Source: Clostridia bacterium (GTDB taxonomy: Bacteria; Bacillota; Clostridia; Oscillospirales; CAG-272). Taken from it: DNA of 38,130 nucleotides. The notes beneath the pieces were generated by a model, which had not been told where the DNA came from, searched no databases, and saw only the letters and a program-made list of their open reading frames with translations. A program made the translations under genes and the position numbers. Location: positions 1 through 38,130 of the forward strand of contig JAFTON010000044.1 in NCBI GenBank assembly GCA_017463765.1, in the 5' to 3' direction. Positions 9,041 to 17,415 of this stretch are shown here, piece by piece (position 1 is the stretch's first letter; the number at the start of each line of letters is the position of its first letter).

Positions 9041-10186
9041 TTATGCCTTGATAACGCTGCCGGATGCGATAAGAGCGATCTCGTCCTTACCTGCATTCTC
9101 TTTACCAACGACAGCACCACTCTCAACAACTGTATCAGAGTCTACGATTGCAGTATAAACGGCCGCGCCCTTCTTAACCACAACGTCCTCCATTACAACA
9201 GAATCCTTAACAATTGCGCCCTCTTCAACAATTACGCCACCCGAAACAACCGAGTTGATAACTGTACCGTAGATACGGCAACCCTCGGAGATAAGCGAGT
9301 TTTCAACAACTGCATCCTTGCCAATATACTGGGGAGGACGAGCAGTGTTCTTGGAGTAGATACGGAAGTCCTGATCTGCAAGAGTGAGGATAGGATCCTC
9401 GCCGATAAGGTCCATATTTGCTTCCCAGAGAGAAGAAATGGTTCCAACGTCCTTCCAATAGCCCTCGAAGCGATAGGAATAAAGCTTCTCTCCGTTGCCA
9501 AGAAGGTTGGGGATTATGTTCTTACCAAAGTCGTTAGAGGAATTCTCATCCTCCTCGTCGTTCTCAAGATACTCAATAAGAGTCTTGGTGGTAAAGATGT
9601 AGATACCCATCGATGCCTGATTGTTCTTAGGATTCTTGGGCTTCTCCTCAAACTCATAGATAGAGCCGTCGGGATTTGTGTTACAGATACCGAAACGGAA
9701 TGCCTCCTCCATAGGAACGGTTATGGTAGCAACCGTGCAGGCTGCGCCGGTAGCCTTGTGCTGCTCAAGCATCTTGGAGTAGTCCATACGGTAGATATGG
9801 TCACCCGAGAGGATAAGCACATAGTCGGGATCATACTGCTTGATAAAGTTAATGTTCTGATAGATTGCGTTTGCAGTACCCTTATACCAGTCGGAATTCT
9901 TGTTACCCTGATAGGGAGGGAGAACGTAGAGACCACCTCTGATTCTGTCAAGGTCCCAGGGCTGACCGTTGCTCACGTATTCATTGAGAGCGAAGGGCTG
10001 ATACTGAGTAAGAACACCAACGGTGTCGATACCCGAGTTAATGCAGTTGGAGAGAGGGAAATCAATAATCTTGTATTTTCCTCCGAAGGAAACTGCAGGC
10101 TTCGCAATCTTTTTGGTAAGATCGTAAAGACGAGAGCCCTGACCACCTGCAAGGAGCATTGCTATACATTCTTTTTTACAGTACAT
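9041..10186 (-). CDS. glgC: Glucose-1-phosphate adenylyltransferase catalytic subunit
   Basis: GlgC makes ADP-glucose from ATP and glucose-1-phosphate, the committed step of bacterial glycogen synthesis. The catalytic loop GGQGSRL is at about residues 14-20, followed by [31 protein letters not shown] is the metal and substrate region, and [10 protein letters not shown] and EGYWKDVGT are further hallmarks. The C-terminal third is a beta-helix of hexapeptide-like repeats. At 381 residues it is normal length. AAGGAG stands eight bases ahead of the ATG, and the gene begins 17 bases after glgB. With glgD just downstream, the enzyme is probably a GlgC/GlgD heteromer. Confidence 0.97.
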   Translation of the reverse strand: MYCKKECIAMLLAGGQGSRLYDLTKKIAKPAVSFGGKYKIIDFPLSNCINSGIDTVGVLTQYQPFALNEYVSNGQPWDLDRIRGGLYVLPPYQGNKNSDWYKGTANAIYQNINFIKQYDPDYVLILSGDHIYRMDYSKMLEQHKATGAACTVATITVPMEEAFRFGICNTNPDGSIYEFEEKPKNPKNNQASMGIYIFTTKTLIEYLENDEEDENSSNDFGKNIIPNLLGNGEKLYSYRFEGYWKDVGTISSLWEANMDLIGEDPILTLADQDFRIYSKNTARPPQYIGKDAVVENSLISEGCRIYGTVINSVVSGGVIVEEGAIVKDSVVMEDVVVKKGAAVYTAIVDSDTVVESGAVVGKENAGKDEIALIASGSVIKA

Positions 10187-10203
10187 CTTTTTTCTCCTTA
10201 AAT

Positions 10204-12096
10204 TTATATTTTTATTTTTTTATTTGATTTAACATTCTTATAAATGATGCCCGAGAAAGCCGAAACCCTGATAGTAGCAGAATAGCTGTCGCCACTCTTC
10301 TTTATCTTTACGTTTCTCTGCTCCTCGCTGAAATCACCTGTATCAAATACAGATTGAAGCTTTATTCCCCTTTCGGTAGGAATAACGATCTCCTGATCGC
10401 AGCCCGAGAAATTAAGAACTACGGTAAGAGATCTTCCCTTTCTGTCAATACGTCTGAAGGCAACAAGATTCTTATCTGCCTCGTCGGCAAGAATCCATCT
10501 GAAGCCATCCTCATTGAAATCTATATCCCAAAGCTCGCTGTGGGCAAGATAGAATGCATTCAGCGATGCTACGTATTCCCTGAAATACTTGTGATTGGGA
10601 TAATCGAGCATAAACCATTCAAGAGAGTTATCAAAGTCCCACTCTCTGAACTGTGCATACTCGGTTCCCATAAACAGCATCTTCTTACCGGGATAGGTCA
10701 TCATCAGCATCAGCGAGGTTCTCGCCTGCTTGAACTTGTCCTCAAGCGAACCGTGCATTTTATTGATAAAGGACAGCTTGCCATGCACCACCTCGTCATG
10801 AGATATGGGCATAACGTACTGCTCGGTAAAGGCGTACATAAGTGGGAAATTAAGCGCCTTGTGATGATATTTTCTGTAAATTGGATCGGTCTGAACGTAG
10901 GCGTAGAAGTCGTTAGCCCAGCCCATGTTCCATTTCAGATTAAATCCGATTCCACCATCCGAAACAGGCTTTGTAATTCCACCGAAGGAGGTGGATTCCT
11001 CGGCAATCATAAGTGCATCGGGGAACTCGGAGTAAATAGCAGTATTAAGCTTACGCAAAAAGGCAGTTGCCTCAAGATTCTCGTTAGTACCGAGATGATT
11101 GGGGTGCCACTCGCCCGGCATTCTGTCATAATCAAGGTAGATCATCGAGGCTACGGCATCTACGCGCAGACCGTCGATATGGAACTCCCTGAAGAAATAG
11201 AGTGCGTTGGAAACGAGGAATGACTGTATCTCTTCCCTTCCGAGATCGAAAAATCTGGTGCCCCAGGAGCGAGATTCCATTCGATCCTTACCCTGATACT
11301 CATAAAGAGGTTTGCCGTCAAACTCATAAAGTCCCCATGCATCCTTCGGGAAATGGGCAGGAACCCAGTCCATAATAACGCCGATGCCTGCTTTATGAAG
11401 ACTGTTAATAAGATGTCTTAAGTCATCGGGTGTGCCAAAACGTGAGGTAGGAGCGTAGAATGCGCAAACCTGATATCCCCAGGAGCCGTCGAAGGGATGC
11501 TCCTGCAAAGGAAGAAACTCAACGTGGGTATAACCCATTTTCTTAAGGTAAGAAGGAAGGATGTCGGCAAGCTCACGGTATGAGTAATACCTGTTATCCT
11601 CCTCGTGACGCATAAAGCTGCCCATATGCATCTCATAAATATTAAGGGGTGCAGGAATGTAATACTTACCGTCCGAGGTAATTGTCTTCTTACGGTGGGT
11701 CATCCAACGCTTGTCCTCCCACTTGAAAGAGTCGGAGGTGAAAATAAGTGAAGCACCGTCAGCGCCTCCTCTGGAGAACCTTGCGTAAGGGTCGCCCTTA
11801 TCCTGATTTCCCTTTCTTGATTTAATTCTGAATTTGTAGGGTTGAAGCTCAAGAGATACGTCCGAGAGGTACTTAAGCTCCCAGATACCCTTTTCGGTTA
11901 CTCGTGAAAAAGGAACGGCACGGTTCCAACCCGAAAAATCAGAAACAAGCCCAACAGCCTTAGCGTTTGGTGCCCAGGTTCTGAAGGTGTACTCATACTT
12001 GCCGTCCTTCATTAAAAGCGAACAACCTAAATATTCATATGCTCGGTAATTAGTTCCCTGATGGAAAAGATAACTTCCAAGATCAGTATTTGACAT
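10204..12096 (-). CDS. glgB: 1,4-alpha-glucan branching enzyme
   Basis: GlgB cuts alpha-1,4 chains and rejoins them as alpha-1,6 branches. The 630-residue protein has an N-terminal CBM48-like domain ([20 protein letters not shown], near 38-57) and a GH13 barrel. Catalytic residues are Asp313 in DGLRVDAV, Glu366 in MIAEES and Asp434 in [21 protein letters not shown] and [13 protein letters not shown] are branching-enzyme signatures. The extra N1 domain of the longest GlgB proteins is missing, as is common in Firmicutes. It is the first gene of the glycogen operon: AAGGAG is nine bases upstream, and a strong promoter ends about 33 bases before the ATG. It lies only 72 bases from yabQ. Confidence 0.96.
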   Translation of the reverse strand: MSNTDLGSYLFHQGTNYRAYEYLGCSLLMKDGKYEYTFRTWAPNAKAVGLVSDFSGWNRAVPFSRVTEKGIWELKYLSDVSLELQPYKFRIKSRKGNQDKGDPYARFSRGGADGASLIFTSDSFKWEDKRWMTHRKKTITSDGKYYIPAPLNIYEMHMGSFMRHEEDNRYYSYRELADILPSYLKKMGYTHVEFLPLQEHPFDGSWGYQVCAFYAPTSRFGTPDDLRHLINSLHKAGIGVIMDWVPAHFPKDAWGLYEFDGKPLYEYQGKDRMESRSWGTRFFDLGREEIQSFLVSNALYFFREFHIDGLRVDAVASMIYLDYDRMPGEWHPNHLGTNENLEATAFLRKLNTAIYSEFPDALMIAEESTSFGGITKPVSDGGIGFNLKWNMGWANDFYAYVQTDPIYRKYHHKALNFPLMYAFTEQYVMPISHDEVVHGKLSFINKMHGSLEDKFKQARTSLMLMMTYPGKKMLFMGTEYAQFREWDFDNSLEWFMLDYPNHKYFREYVASLNAFYLAHSELWDIDFNEDGFRWILADEADKNLVAFRRIDRKGRSLTVVLNFSGCDQEIVIPTERGIKLQSVFDTGDFSEEQRNVKIKKSGDSYSATIRVSAFSGIIYKNVKSNKKIKI

Positions 12097-12129
12097 ACAA
12101 AATTGCTCCTTTTATAGTAATCCTCATAT

Positions 12130-12158
12130 ATTTTAACATTTATTATTATATTTGTCAA
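12130..12158 (-). promoter_or_regulatory. Sigma-A type promoter of the glycogen operon
   Basis: On the minus strand TTGACA (12158-12153) and TAAAAT (12135-12130) are separated by exactly 17 bases. The start point should fall near 12123, giving a leader of about 27 bases with AAGGAG before glgB. The -35 box begins 11 bases past the yabQ stop, and no terminator lies between, so some read-through from the sporulation cluster is possible. Confidence 0.8.
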
Positions 12159-12168
12159 GTAAAATATA

Positions 12169-12669
12169 TTATTTTTTAAATTTATAGTGAAGAGCAGATT
12201 TTACGACGTATTTCAGGGGTTTGATTGTTAGCTTGAAAACCGAAATCAATACTCTTAATACAAGCGAAAAAAGCTTGAAGAACAGACGAAACAGCGCGAC
12301 AAAGATAGTTGATGAAAAACCAAAAAACGCAAATTTCGACAGATAAAACGAGGCAAAAGCGACAATCAGCATATAAAGGCGTAGCTCGCCGTCAAGCGAT
12401 ACATAAGAAAGAATACTGAAGCCGATGGCAAAGGTAAAAATCAAAAATACACTTAAAACTCCCCCGGGCTTGCTTTGGTTTTTCAGATTCTTAAAGCTTG
12501 GGAGAGGCAAAATTCTATCAAAATATATAACCTCTTTTATTCCCTGCTCAAGACCCTCGGTTATACCTTTTATCATCAGTAAGAGTGAAACGATTATTGC
12601 AAAAATAAAACCAAACAATAAAGCGTGGGTTATCGAGGCAAAAATTTCTTCAGAGGTAAAGCTCAGCAT
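12169..12669 (-). CDS. yabQ: Spore cortex biosynthesis membrane protein YabQ
   Basis: This 166-residue protein is mostly membrane-embedded, with hydrophobic stretches near residues 12-32, 72-90 and 96-135 and a basic C-terminus (KPLKYVVKSALHYKFKK). The sequence alone would be hard to name, but it sits right after rqcP/yabO and yabP, in the order of the Bacillus subtilis yabO-yabP-yabQ cluster. Length and topology fit YabQ, which is needed for the spore cortex in B. subtilis. Its ATG overlaps the end of yabP by seven bases (ATGCTGA), so the two are translationally coupled. In B. subtilis divIC follows; here the glycogen operon follows instead. Confidence 0.78.
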   Translation of the reverse strand: MLSFTSEEIFASITHALLFGFIFAIIVSLLLMIKGITEGLEQGIKEVIYFDRILPLPSFKNLKNQSKPGGVLSVFLIFTFAIGFSILSYVSLDGELRLYMLIVAFASFYLSKFAFFGFSSTIFVALFRLFFKLFSLVLRVLISVFKLTIKPLKYVVKSALHYKFKK

Positions 12670-12935
12670 CCGAACAGCCTTGAGAAGCGGGATCCACCCT
12701 TCTTTTCTTTAGCGTAAAAAACACCGTCAATCCTGCCACTTATTTCTATAACTCCTCCATCACGACAAAGGCTTTCAATCTTAAGTCCCCCACCCTCAAT
12801 GGTTATTCTGCCATCACCTGTTTCAAGGGTTACGTATCCCTCATCAAAGCCTGATACGTTAATTACACCGTCAAGCATTATAACGTTTCTCTCTTTAATA
12901 CTAAGCACAGAATGCTTTATCTCTTCTTTAGCCAT
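12663..12935 (-). CDS. yabP: Sporulation protein YabP
   Basis: This 90-residue protein has the YabP/YqfC pattern: HSVLSIKERNVIMLDGVINVSGFDEGYVTLETGDGRITIEG-type beta strands, where the hallmarks are an R-x-x-hydrophobic turn, a DGV segment and a final G-x-I-x-I-x-G segment. YabP is required for sporulation in B. subtilis, probably at the forespore envelope, and is made with YabQ. I start it at ATG 12935 because AGGAG lies five bases upstream. An earlier in-frame ATG at 12971 lacks such a site and would add 12 atypical residues. It lies 70 bases after rqcP and overlaps yabQ. Confidence 0.85.
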   Translation of the reverse strand: MAKEEIKHSVLSIKERNVIMLDGVINVSGFDEGYVTLETGDGRITIEGGGLKIESLCRDGGVIEISGRIDGVFYAKEKKGGSRFSRLFGC

Positions 12936-13005
12936 ATCTTCTCCTATAAAATCGGCAAAAAAACACCGCATATTCTCATTAGAAAATATGCGGTAGAGTA
13001 GCTAT

Positions 13006-13260
13006 TTATGCGTCGGTCTCCGAGATGATTTCATACATTCCGGTGGCCTCGCTCTTTTTTGTTGTATCCTTGATTTCCAGCACCTTGACCGTCACTGACT
13101 TAGTACCAAAGGTGATGGTAATCTTGTCACCCGTTTTAACGTCATACGACGCCTTCGCAGCCCTTCCGTTTACAGAAACACGTTCAGAGTCGCATGCATC
13201 GTTTGCAACGGTACGGCGTTTGATAAGTCTGGAAACCTTCAGGAATTTATCAAGACGCAT
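13006..13260 (-). CDS. rqcP: S4-domain RNA-binding protein RqcP (YabO)
   Basis: RqcP is a small S4 RNA-binding protein, homologous to Hsp15. In B. subtilis it binds stalled large ribosomal subunits and works with RqcH to add alanine tails to unfinished chains. The 84-residue protein begins [29 protein letters not shown], with the S4 core [15 protein letters not shown] and VSVNG, then a GDKITITF strand. Size and gene place (between HU and yabP) match YabO. It starts three bases after the HU stop, so it shares the HU transcript. No rqcH is visible in this window; it would have to be elsewhere in the genome. Confidence 0.9.
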   Translation of the reverse strand: MRLDKFLKVSRLIKRRTVANDACDSERVSVNGRAAKASYDVKTGDKITITFGTKSVTVKVLEIKDTTKKSEATGMYEIISETDA

Positions 13261-13263
13261 TTA

Positions 13264-13539
13264 TCAGCCGTTAACCTGATCCTTAAGAACCTTGGATGCA
13301 GAGAAGGAAGGCTTCTTGCAAGCGTCAATCTTGATAACCTCACCGGTCTTGGGGTTACGGCCTTCTCTTGCAGCAACGTCCTTAACCTCGAAGGTACCGA
13401 AGCCGATAAGCTGAACCTTGTCACCGTTCTTGAGTGCGCCTGCGATTGCAGCGAGAGTAGCGTTTACAGCTGCCTCTGCGTCCTTCTTGCTGAGAGAAGC
13501 CTCAGCTGCTACTACGTTTATGAGATCTGTCTTGTTCAT
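13264..13539 (-). CDS. hup: HU family nucleoid DNA-binding protein
   Basis: HU is a small dimeric protein that bends and packs DNA. The 91-residue product begins MNKTDLINVVA, has the helical dimer core, GFGTFEV and the flexible arm segment REGRNPKTGEVIKI with the intercalating Asn-Pro. It ends KPSFSASKVLKDQVNG, all standard. I place the start at ATG 13539, with AGGA 11 bases upstream; the longer in-frame reading to 13575 would add 12 non-family residues. Codon choice looks like that of a highly expressed gene, and it has a strong promoter. It heads the hup-rqcP-yabP-yabQ cluster. Confidence 0.96.
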   Translation of the reverse strand: MNKTDLINVVAAEASLSKKDAEAAVNATLAAIAGALKNGDKVQLIGFGTFEVKDVAAREGRNPKTGEVIKIDACKKPSFSASKVLKDQVNG

Positions 13540-13575
13540 TGGTTTATACATCCTTTCAAAAAAATTACATGCCAT

Positions 13576-13608
13576 TCGGCTACAATAATTATATCAGTAA
13601 ATAGCCGA
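13576..13608 (-). promoter_or_regulatory. Inverted repeat flanking the HU -10 box
   Basis: TCGGCTA (13576-13582) and its exact complement TAGCCGA (13602-13608) lie 19 bases apart. One arm is inside the promoter spacer; the other is just downstream of the -10 box, at the likely start site. Centre-to-centre distance is 26 bases, more than two helical turns. This could be an operator or, in RNA, the base of a weak leader structure. It may also be chance. Confidence 0.4.
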
Positions 13609-13617
13609 TAATGTCAA
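13588..13617 (-). promoter_or_regulatory. Sigma-A type promoter of hup
   Basis: TTGACA (13617-13612) and TATAAT (13593-13588) are both perfect consensus boxes on the minus strand, separated by 18 bases. The expected start point is near 13581, giving a leader of about 42 bases before the HU ATG. This is the best promoter in the window, fitting an abundant protein. Confidence 0.85.
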
Positions 13618-13676
13618 GTAACAAAAGAACTTTTTCAAATTATTATTTTTTTATTTCGTCTTAATAGATAATTTTT

Positions 13677-15272
13677 TCAGGACAAATTTGTATATTTTGC
13701 CAACTCTTTTATTCTTTTTGGACGAATTACACCTACAAAAGCCGATAAACCAAGATAAATCAAGGCGCAAAGCAGGATTGAAAGCATCAGTGACGGGACA
13801 TGAGGAAGAGAAAAAAGGTTACTTTGGTAAACAAATCTTGACAGAATTACGGCAGTAAAGGCGAGAAGATGAGGAATCAGACTCTGTTCAAAAATCGGAA
13901 TGATTCTCCCAAAGGTTTTACCGTAAATCAGAATGGAAACAATAAGCCCTGATGCATATGAAAGCACCGTTCCGATAGGTGCGCCAAGTATACCCAGATC
14001 GGTTCTTGTAATCAGAAGATAGCTTGCAATTATCTTAATAATACTGCCAACCGTCATCGAAATAAGTGGAGATTTCAGCTTTCCGTAGGCCTCAAGAAGA
14101 GTATTCAGGATAATTAACAGTGAGGAAAAGAAAATCGAAGGCGCAATAAGACTTAAAAGAGCTGCACCGGTATTTACCTCAGATGAAGGAAATAGCATGG
14201 CAAGTATTTCTTTTGCATAGAATATAAGTCCGAACATAATCGGAGCTCCAATCAGCGACGTTAATTGTATAGCCGACCTTTCGGCTTCTCTCTGACCGTC
14301 TGTGTCTGATTTAATGAAGCATCTTGTAAACACCGGGAGAAATGCAACCGAGACCGGCGAAATAATTGAAGTTGCCAGATTAAGCATCGGCACGGCAAGA
14401 GTCGTATAGTTGCCGTAAAGCATGCTTGCAATATTTTCGGAATATCCGACTTTAACAAGACTGCGCATAATTAATCCCAAGTCGATAAGGTTTGTAAAGC
14501 TCATTATAGCCGAGCTTATTGTAATTGGCAAGGAGATTTTGAATATCCTTCCCGCAACCACCGAGAATTTTATCTTTTCGACATTCTGCCCTATATTTTC
14601 GCCTTTATTCCTACTTTTTAAACAAACAAGAAGATACATAGTGCCGATGAAGGAGCCGAAGGAAACACCAAGAACCGTAAGCGCAGAGAGTATTTCAAGC
14701 GGCAGATTGTATCTTACACCCAGCATGGCAAGAAGAAGCCCGATTCCAAGCTTTCCTACCCCCTCGATAATCTGCGATACGGCGATTTCGAGCAGCTTTG
14801 TATTTGCCGTCAGATATCCTCTGATTACTCCGGATATTGCCACAGGAATAATAGACGGTGCTATTGCCACAAGAGTAAAATAAGCTTTATTGTTTCCGAT
14901 AAGCATGGAAAGTGGCGCAGCAAATACTATCAGAATTGCCGAAAGAATGACTCCTACAGCGAGAAACAATACCGATGCCACCCGAACTATTCTCTTTTCC
15001 TCGTACACCCTGTGCCTTGCCTTCGACTCGGATATCAGTATCATTACTGCCTTAGGTACTCCTGCAGTACATAAAAGATAAAAGAATGCATAAATGGTAT
15101 ATGCTGAATTAAAGTAGCCCATACCTTCGTCACCGAGAAGAGAGGCGATTGGTATTTTGTAGATAAGACCAATGAATTTCACGATCAGGGCTGAAACCGT
15201 CAGCGACAGCGTTCCTCCTATAAAGCCGGTTAAATGTTCCGACAAATTTGACTTTTTTCGCTCCTCAGACAT
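13677..15272 (-). CDS. SpoVB/YabM-like membrane flippase (MVF/MATE-type)
   Basis: A 531-residue, very hydrophobic protein with about 14 membrane segments, of the polysaccharide/lipid-linked precursor flippase superfamily that includes SpoVB, YabM, YtgP and MurJ. It opens LTGFIGGTLSLTVSALIVKFIGLIYKIP, with the typical ALLGDEGMGYFNSAY-like loop, SPVSVAFLPVF in the middle and several Arg/Lys-rich cytoplasmic loops. Such proteins move lipid-linked wall precursors across the membrane. SpoVB itself is needed for the spore cortex. In B. subtilis yabM lies just upstream of mazG and yabO, so gene order points to YabM; mazG is missing here. Start ATG 15272 is chosen for GGAGGT four bases upstream, rather than an earlier in-frame codon at 15299 inside the hemZ terminator. 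Confidence 0.82.
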   Translation of the reverse strand: MSEERKKSNLSEHLTGFIGGTLSLTVSALIVKFIGLIYKIPIASLLGDEGMGYFNSAYTIYAFFYLLCTAGVPKAVMILISESKARHRVYEEKRIVRVASVLFLAVGVILSAILIVFAAPLSMLIGNNKAYFTLVAIAPSIIPVAISGVIRGYLTANTKLLEIAVSQIIEGVGKLGIGLLLAMLGVRYNLPLEILSALTVLGVSFGSFIGTMYLLVCLKSRNKGENIGQNVEKIKFSVVAGRIFKISLPITISSAIMSFTNLIDLGLIMRSLVKVGYSENIASMLYGNYTTLAVPMLNLATSIISPVSVAFLPVFTRCFIKSDTDGQREAERSAIQLTSLIGAPIMFGLIFYAKEILAMLFPSSEVNTGAALLSLIAPSIFFSSLLIILNTLLEAYGKLKSPLISMTVGSIIKIIASYLLITRTDLGILGAPIGTVLSYASGLIVSILIYGKTFGRIIPIFEQSLIPHLLAFTAVILSRFVYQSNLFSLPHVPSLMLSILLCALIYLGLSAFVGVIRPKRIKELAKYTNLS

Positions 15273-15283
15273 TTTTACCTCCA

Positions 15284-15319
15284 AAAAAGAAAGATTCACT
15301 AAAATATATTAGTGAATCT
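15284..15319 (-). terminator. Hairpin terminator between hemZ and the flippase gene
   Basis: On the minus strand AGATTCACTAA (15319-15309) pairs perfectly with TTAGTGAATCT (15302-15292) around a six-base loop. TTCTTTTTT follows directly, and then the GGAGGT ribosome-binding site of the next gene. It should end the recJ-relA-dtd-hemZ transcript. The stem is AT-rich, so termination may be partial. Confidence 0.75.
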
Positions 15320-15368
15320 CCCACAATATAATATTAATAAGGAAAAAAGTCGTTTTAAAAAGGATTAA

Positions 15369-16883
15369 TCAGCCCTCGTCAGAGAAGAACTTAAAGATTT
15401 CAGCCTTGTTTTTCTCTCTTCGCTCGTTGCCATTCTCGTCGGATTCCTCGGCAAGATATTCATAAGGATACTTGGGTCGGAAAAGTCGCATGATGATTGC
15501 ATCAGAACCAACCGGACCGTTAAATTTAACAAGCTTTGTAACAGCACCTGCACCAACGGCAAAAATCGTCTGGAACTCCTCCATCATATACACGTTATAA
15601 AGTCCCTCGTGGCCGTCAATGGCAAAGCCAACGTTCTCAAGATTGCCAACGGTGTTCTTCTGACGGTACATATAATAAGGCTTATAGCCTGCGAACTTGG
15701 TCTTAAGCTGGGAATATGACACGCTTTTCGCTGCATCTCCACCCGAGAGCGAATATACGCTGGAATTATTGCGAAGTGCGTCGGATGCCTTCTTTACGCA
15801 GAAGGTGTGCACAGTAATATTTGTAGGAGCAAGCTCGATAATTCTGTCAACCGTTTCAGAAAAGCTCTGGAAATCATCACCCGGAAGTCCTGCAATAAGG
15901 TCAACGTTTATATCACGGAAGCCGATCTCCTTAGCAAGAGCATATGCGTTGAAGAAATCCTCCACTGTATGCCTTCTGCCGATCTCCCTCAAAACGTCAT
16001 CATTAAGGGTCTGAGGGTTAACGCTGATTCTGGTAACTCCGTGAGCCTTCGCCACAAGAAGCTTCTCCCTTGTAATAGTATCGGGTCTGCCTGCCTCAAC
16101 GGTAAACTCAAGCAAATCTTCTTTATTTATATTCTCGTTGATTTTTGTGAGTACAACATCAAGCTGCTCAGCAGAGAGAGTTGTCGGAGTACCACCACCG
16201 ATATAAACAGTGGTAACCTTAAGTCCAAGCTTCCTGATAGTATCGAAGGTGTCCTCAAGATCTACAAGAAGTGCCTTCAGATAATCATCGATCATAGACA
16301 AAAGGCGCTTTGTGGTATAAGAAACGAAGCTGCAATAAGCGCATCTTGACGGACAGAAAGGAATTGAAACGTAAAGCGAGCATGTGCCACCCGGCATTTT
16401 CTTCATCATCTTGAGCTCTGCCGATGCAACCGAAACGGCAAGTGCAGCCTTCTGAGGATTTAAGAAATACTCGTCGCGCAGAACCTTCTTTGTCTTTAAT
16501 ATGCCCTTTCCCGAGCGCATAATTGAGTTGGCAACCTTAGCAGGTCGCACGCCTGTAAGAATACCCCAGGGGGGAGTATGTCCGAGAAGCTCTTTTCCCG
16601 AAGCAAAAACTGCCCTGCCCACTGCAATTGCCTCATGGGTGGCAAAATTTATTTCCTCTGAAAGAGAAACGCTCTCGGTAGCCTCACACAGCTTATCGTT
16701 CAGCTTAATAGAAACATAGGCTGTAACGGTGGTATCCTCGTCATCACGGTAAACGTCTACAGTAACCTCGGGAATATCCTCACCCGGCTGCTCGCTTTCG
16801 CTGAAGGTTGAGCCGGGAAAGAACACCATGCATAGAGTCTGAACATAATATTTATTAATATTGCCATTAATCTTTAAGATCAT
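15369..16883 (-). CDS. hemZ: HemZ-like radical SAM protein (coproporphyrinogen III oxidase family)
   Basis: A 504-residue radical SAM enzyme of the oxygen-independent coproporphyrinogen oxidase family, HemZ branch. The [4Fe-4S] cysteines are Cys177, Cys181 and Cys184 in FCPSRCAYCSF. The SAM-binding GGGTPTTLS follows near residue 218, with TVEAGRPDTIT and VNPQTLNDDVLREIGRRHT after it. The N-terminal 165 residues are the HemZ-specific extension, including a GVRPAK segment. HemZ is tied to heme synthesis in Bacillus, but in anaerobic Clostridia lacking a full heme pathway its substrate is uncertain, and related proteins act as heme chaperones or other radical SAM enzymes. It is the last gene of recJ-relA-dtd-hemZ, 68 bases after dtd. 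Its ribosome-binding site lies in a small hairpin. Confidence 0.88.
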   Translation of the reverse strand: MILKINGNINKYYVQTLCMVFFPGSTFSESEQPGEDIPEVTVDVYRDDEDTTVTAYVSIKLNDKLCEATESVSLSEEINFATHEAIAVGRAVFASGKELLGHTPPWGILTGVRPAKVANSIMRSGKGILKTKKVLRDEYFLNPQKAALAVSVASAELKMMKKMPGGTCSLYVSIPFCPSRCAYCSFVSYTTKRLLSMIDDYLKALLVDLEDTFDTIRKLGLKVTTVYIGGGTPTTLSAEQLDVVLTKINENINKEDLLEFTVEAGRPDTITREKLLVAKAHGVTRISVNPQTLNDDVLREIGRRHTVEDFFNAYALAKEIGFRDINVDLIAGLPGDDFQSFSETVDRIIELAPTNITVHTFCVKKASDALRNNSSVYSLSGGDAAKSVSYSQLKTKFAGYKPYYMYRQKNTVGNLENVGFAIDGHEGLYNVYMMEEFQTIFAVGAGAVTKLVKFNGPVGSDAIIMRLFRPKYPYEYLAEESDENGNERREKNKAEIFKFFSDEG

Positions 16884-16890
16884 ATAATTT

Positions 16891-16907
16891 TCCTTCTCTG
16901 CGAAGGA
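16891..16907 (-). promoter_or_regulatory. Hairpin covering the hemZ ribosome-binding site
   Basis: On the minus strand TCCTTC (16907-16902) pairs with GAAGGA (16896-16891) around the loop GCAGA. The right arm is the ribosome-binding site itself, seven bases before the ATG. A six-pair stem is modest, but its place suggests damped translation initiation. Confidence 0.45.
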
Positions 16908-16951
16908 GTAATCAACGCAGAAATGTATTTAATATTTAACTCTGCCCCGAT

Positions 16952-17404
16952 TTATTTCCTTAAAACAGCAGAATCCATAACTATAGTTACAGGCCCGTCG
17001 GTAGACATCTCGGTTCGCATATCTGCGCCGAAAACACCACTCTCGCATTTACCTATCCTGTCTGACAGCTCGGAAATAAAGAACTCATAAAGCTCGTTTG
17101 CCACCGTAGGATGAGCGCTGTTAAGATAGTCGGGACGGTTGCCGTGAGAATAGTTTGCGTGGAGCGTAAAGTTGGAAACAACAAGTGCCCGACCCGAAAC
17201 GTCTTTTACCGACAAATTCATCTTACCGTTTTCATCAGAGAAAATACGAAGCTTCGAAATCTTTTCTGCAAGGAGCGTGGCATCGGTTTTATCATCACCG
17301 ACCTTAACACCAAGAAGCAGATAAAGACCCTTACCAATACTGCCTGAAAGAACACCGTCTGCATAAACGGTAGCAGAGTTTACTCTTTGAATAACACAGA
17401 TCAT
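16952..17404 (-). CDS. dtd: D-aminoacyl-tRNA deacylase
   Basis: Dtd frees tRNA that has been mischarged with D-amino acids or glycine. The 150-residue protein starts MICVIQRVNSATVY, family standard. The two active-site motifs are present in slightly altered form: VVSNFTLHA (usual S-Q-F-T-L, here Asn78) and TDGPVTI holding the Gly137-Pro138 pair that gives chiral selection (usual N-x-G-P). Both changes are conservative and I take the enzyme as active. It begins 11 bases after the RSH stop. A metallo-beta-lactamase gene often follows dtd in Clostridia; here hemZ follows directly after 68 bases. Confidence 0.93.
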   Translation of the reverse strand: MICVIQRVNSATVYADGVLSGSIGKGLYLLLGVKVGDDKTDATLLAEKISKLRIFSDENGKMNLSVKDVSGRALVVSNFTLHANYSHGNRPDYLNSAHPTVANELYEFFISELSDRIGKCESGVFGADMRTEMSTDGPVTIVMDSAVLRK

Positions 17405-17415
17405 ATAACGTCCTC

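Noticed and set aside
4241..10201. Long open frames on the plus strand opposite glgP, glgD and glgC (up to about 466 codons)
   Set aside because: They mirror conserved genes exactly, have no family motifs or ribosome-binding sites, and arise from the codon bias of the real genes.
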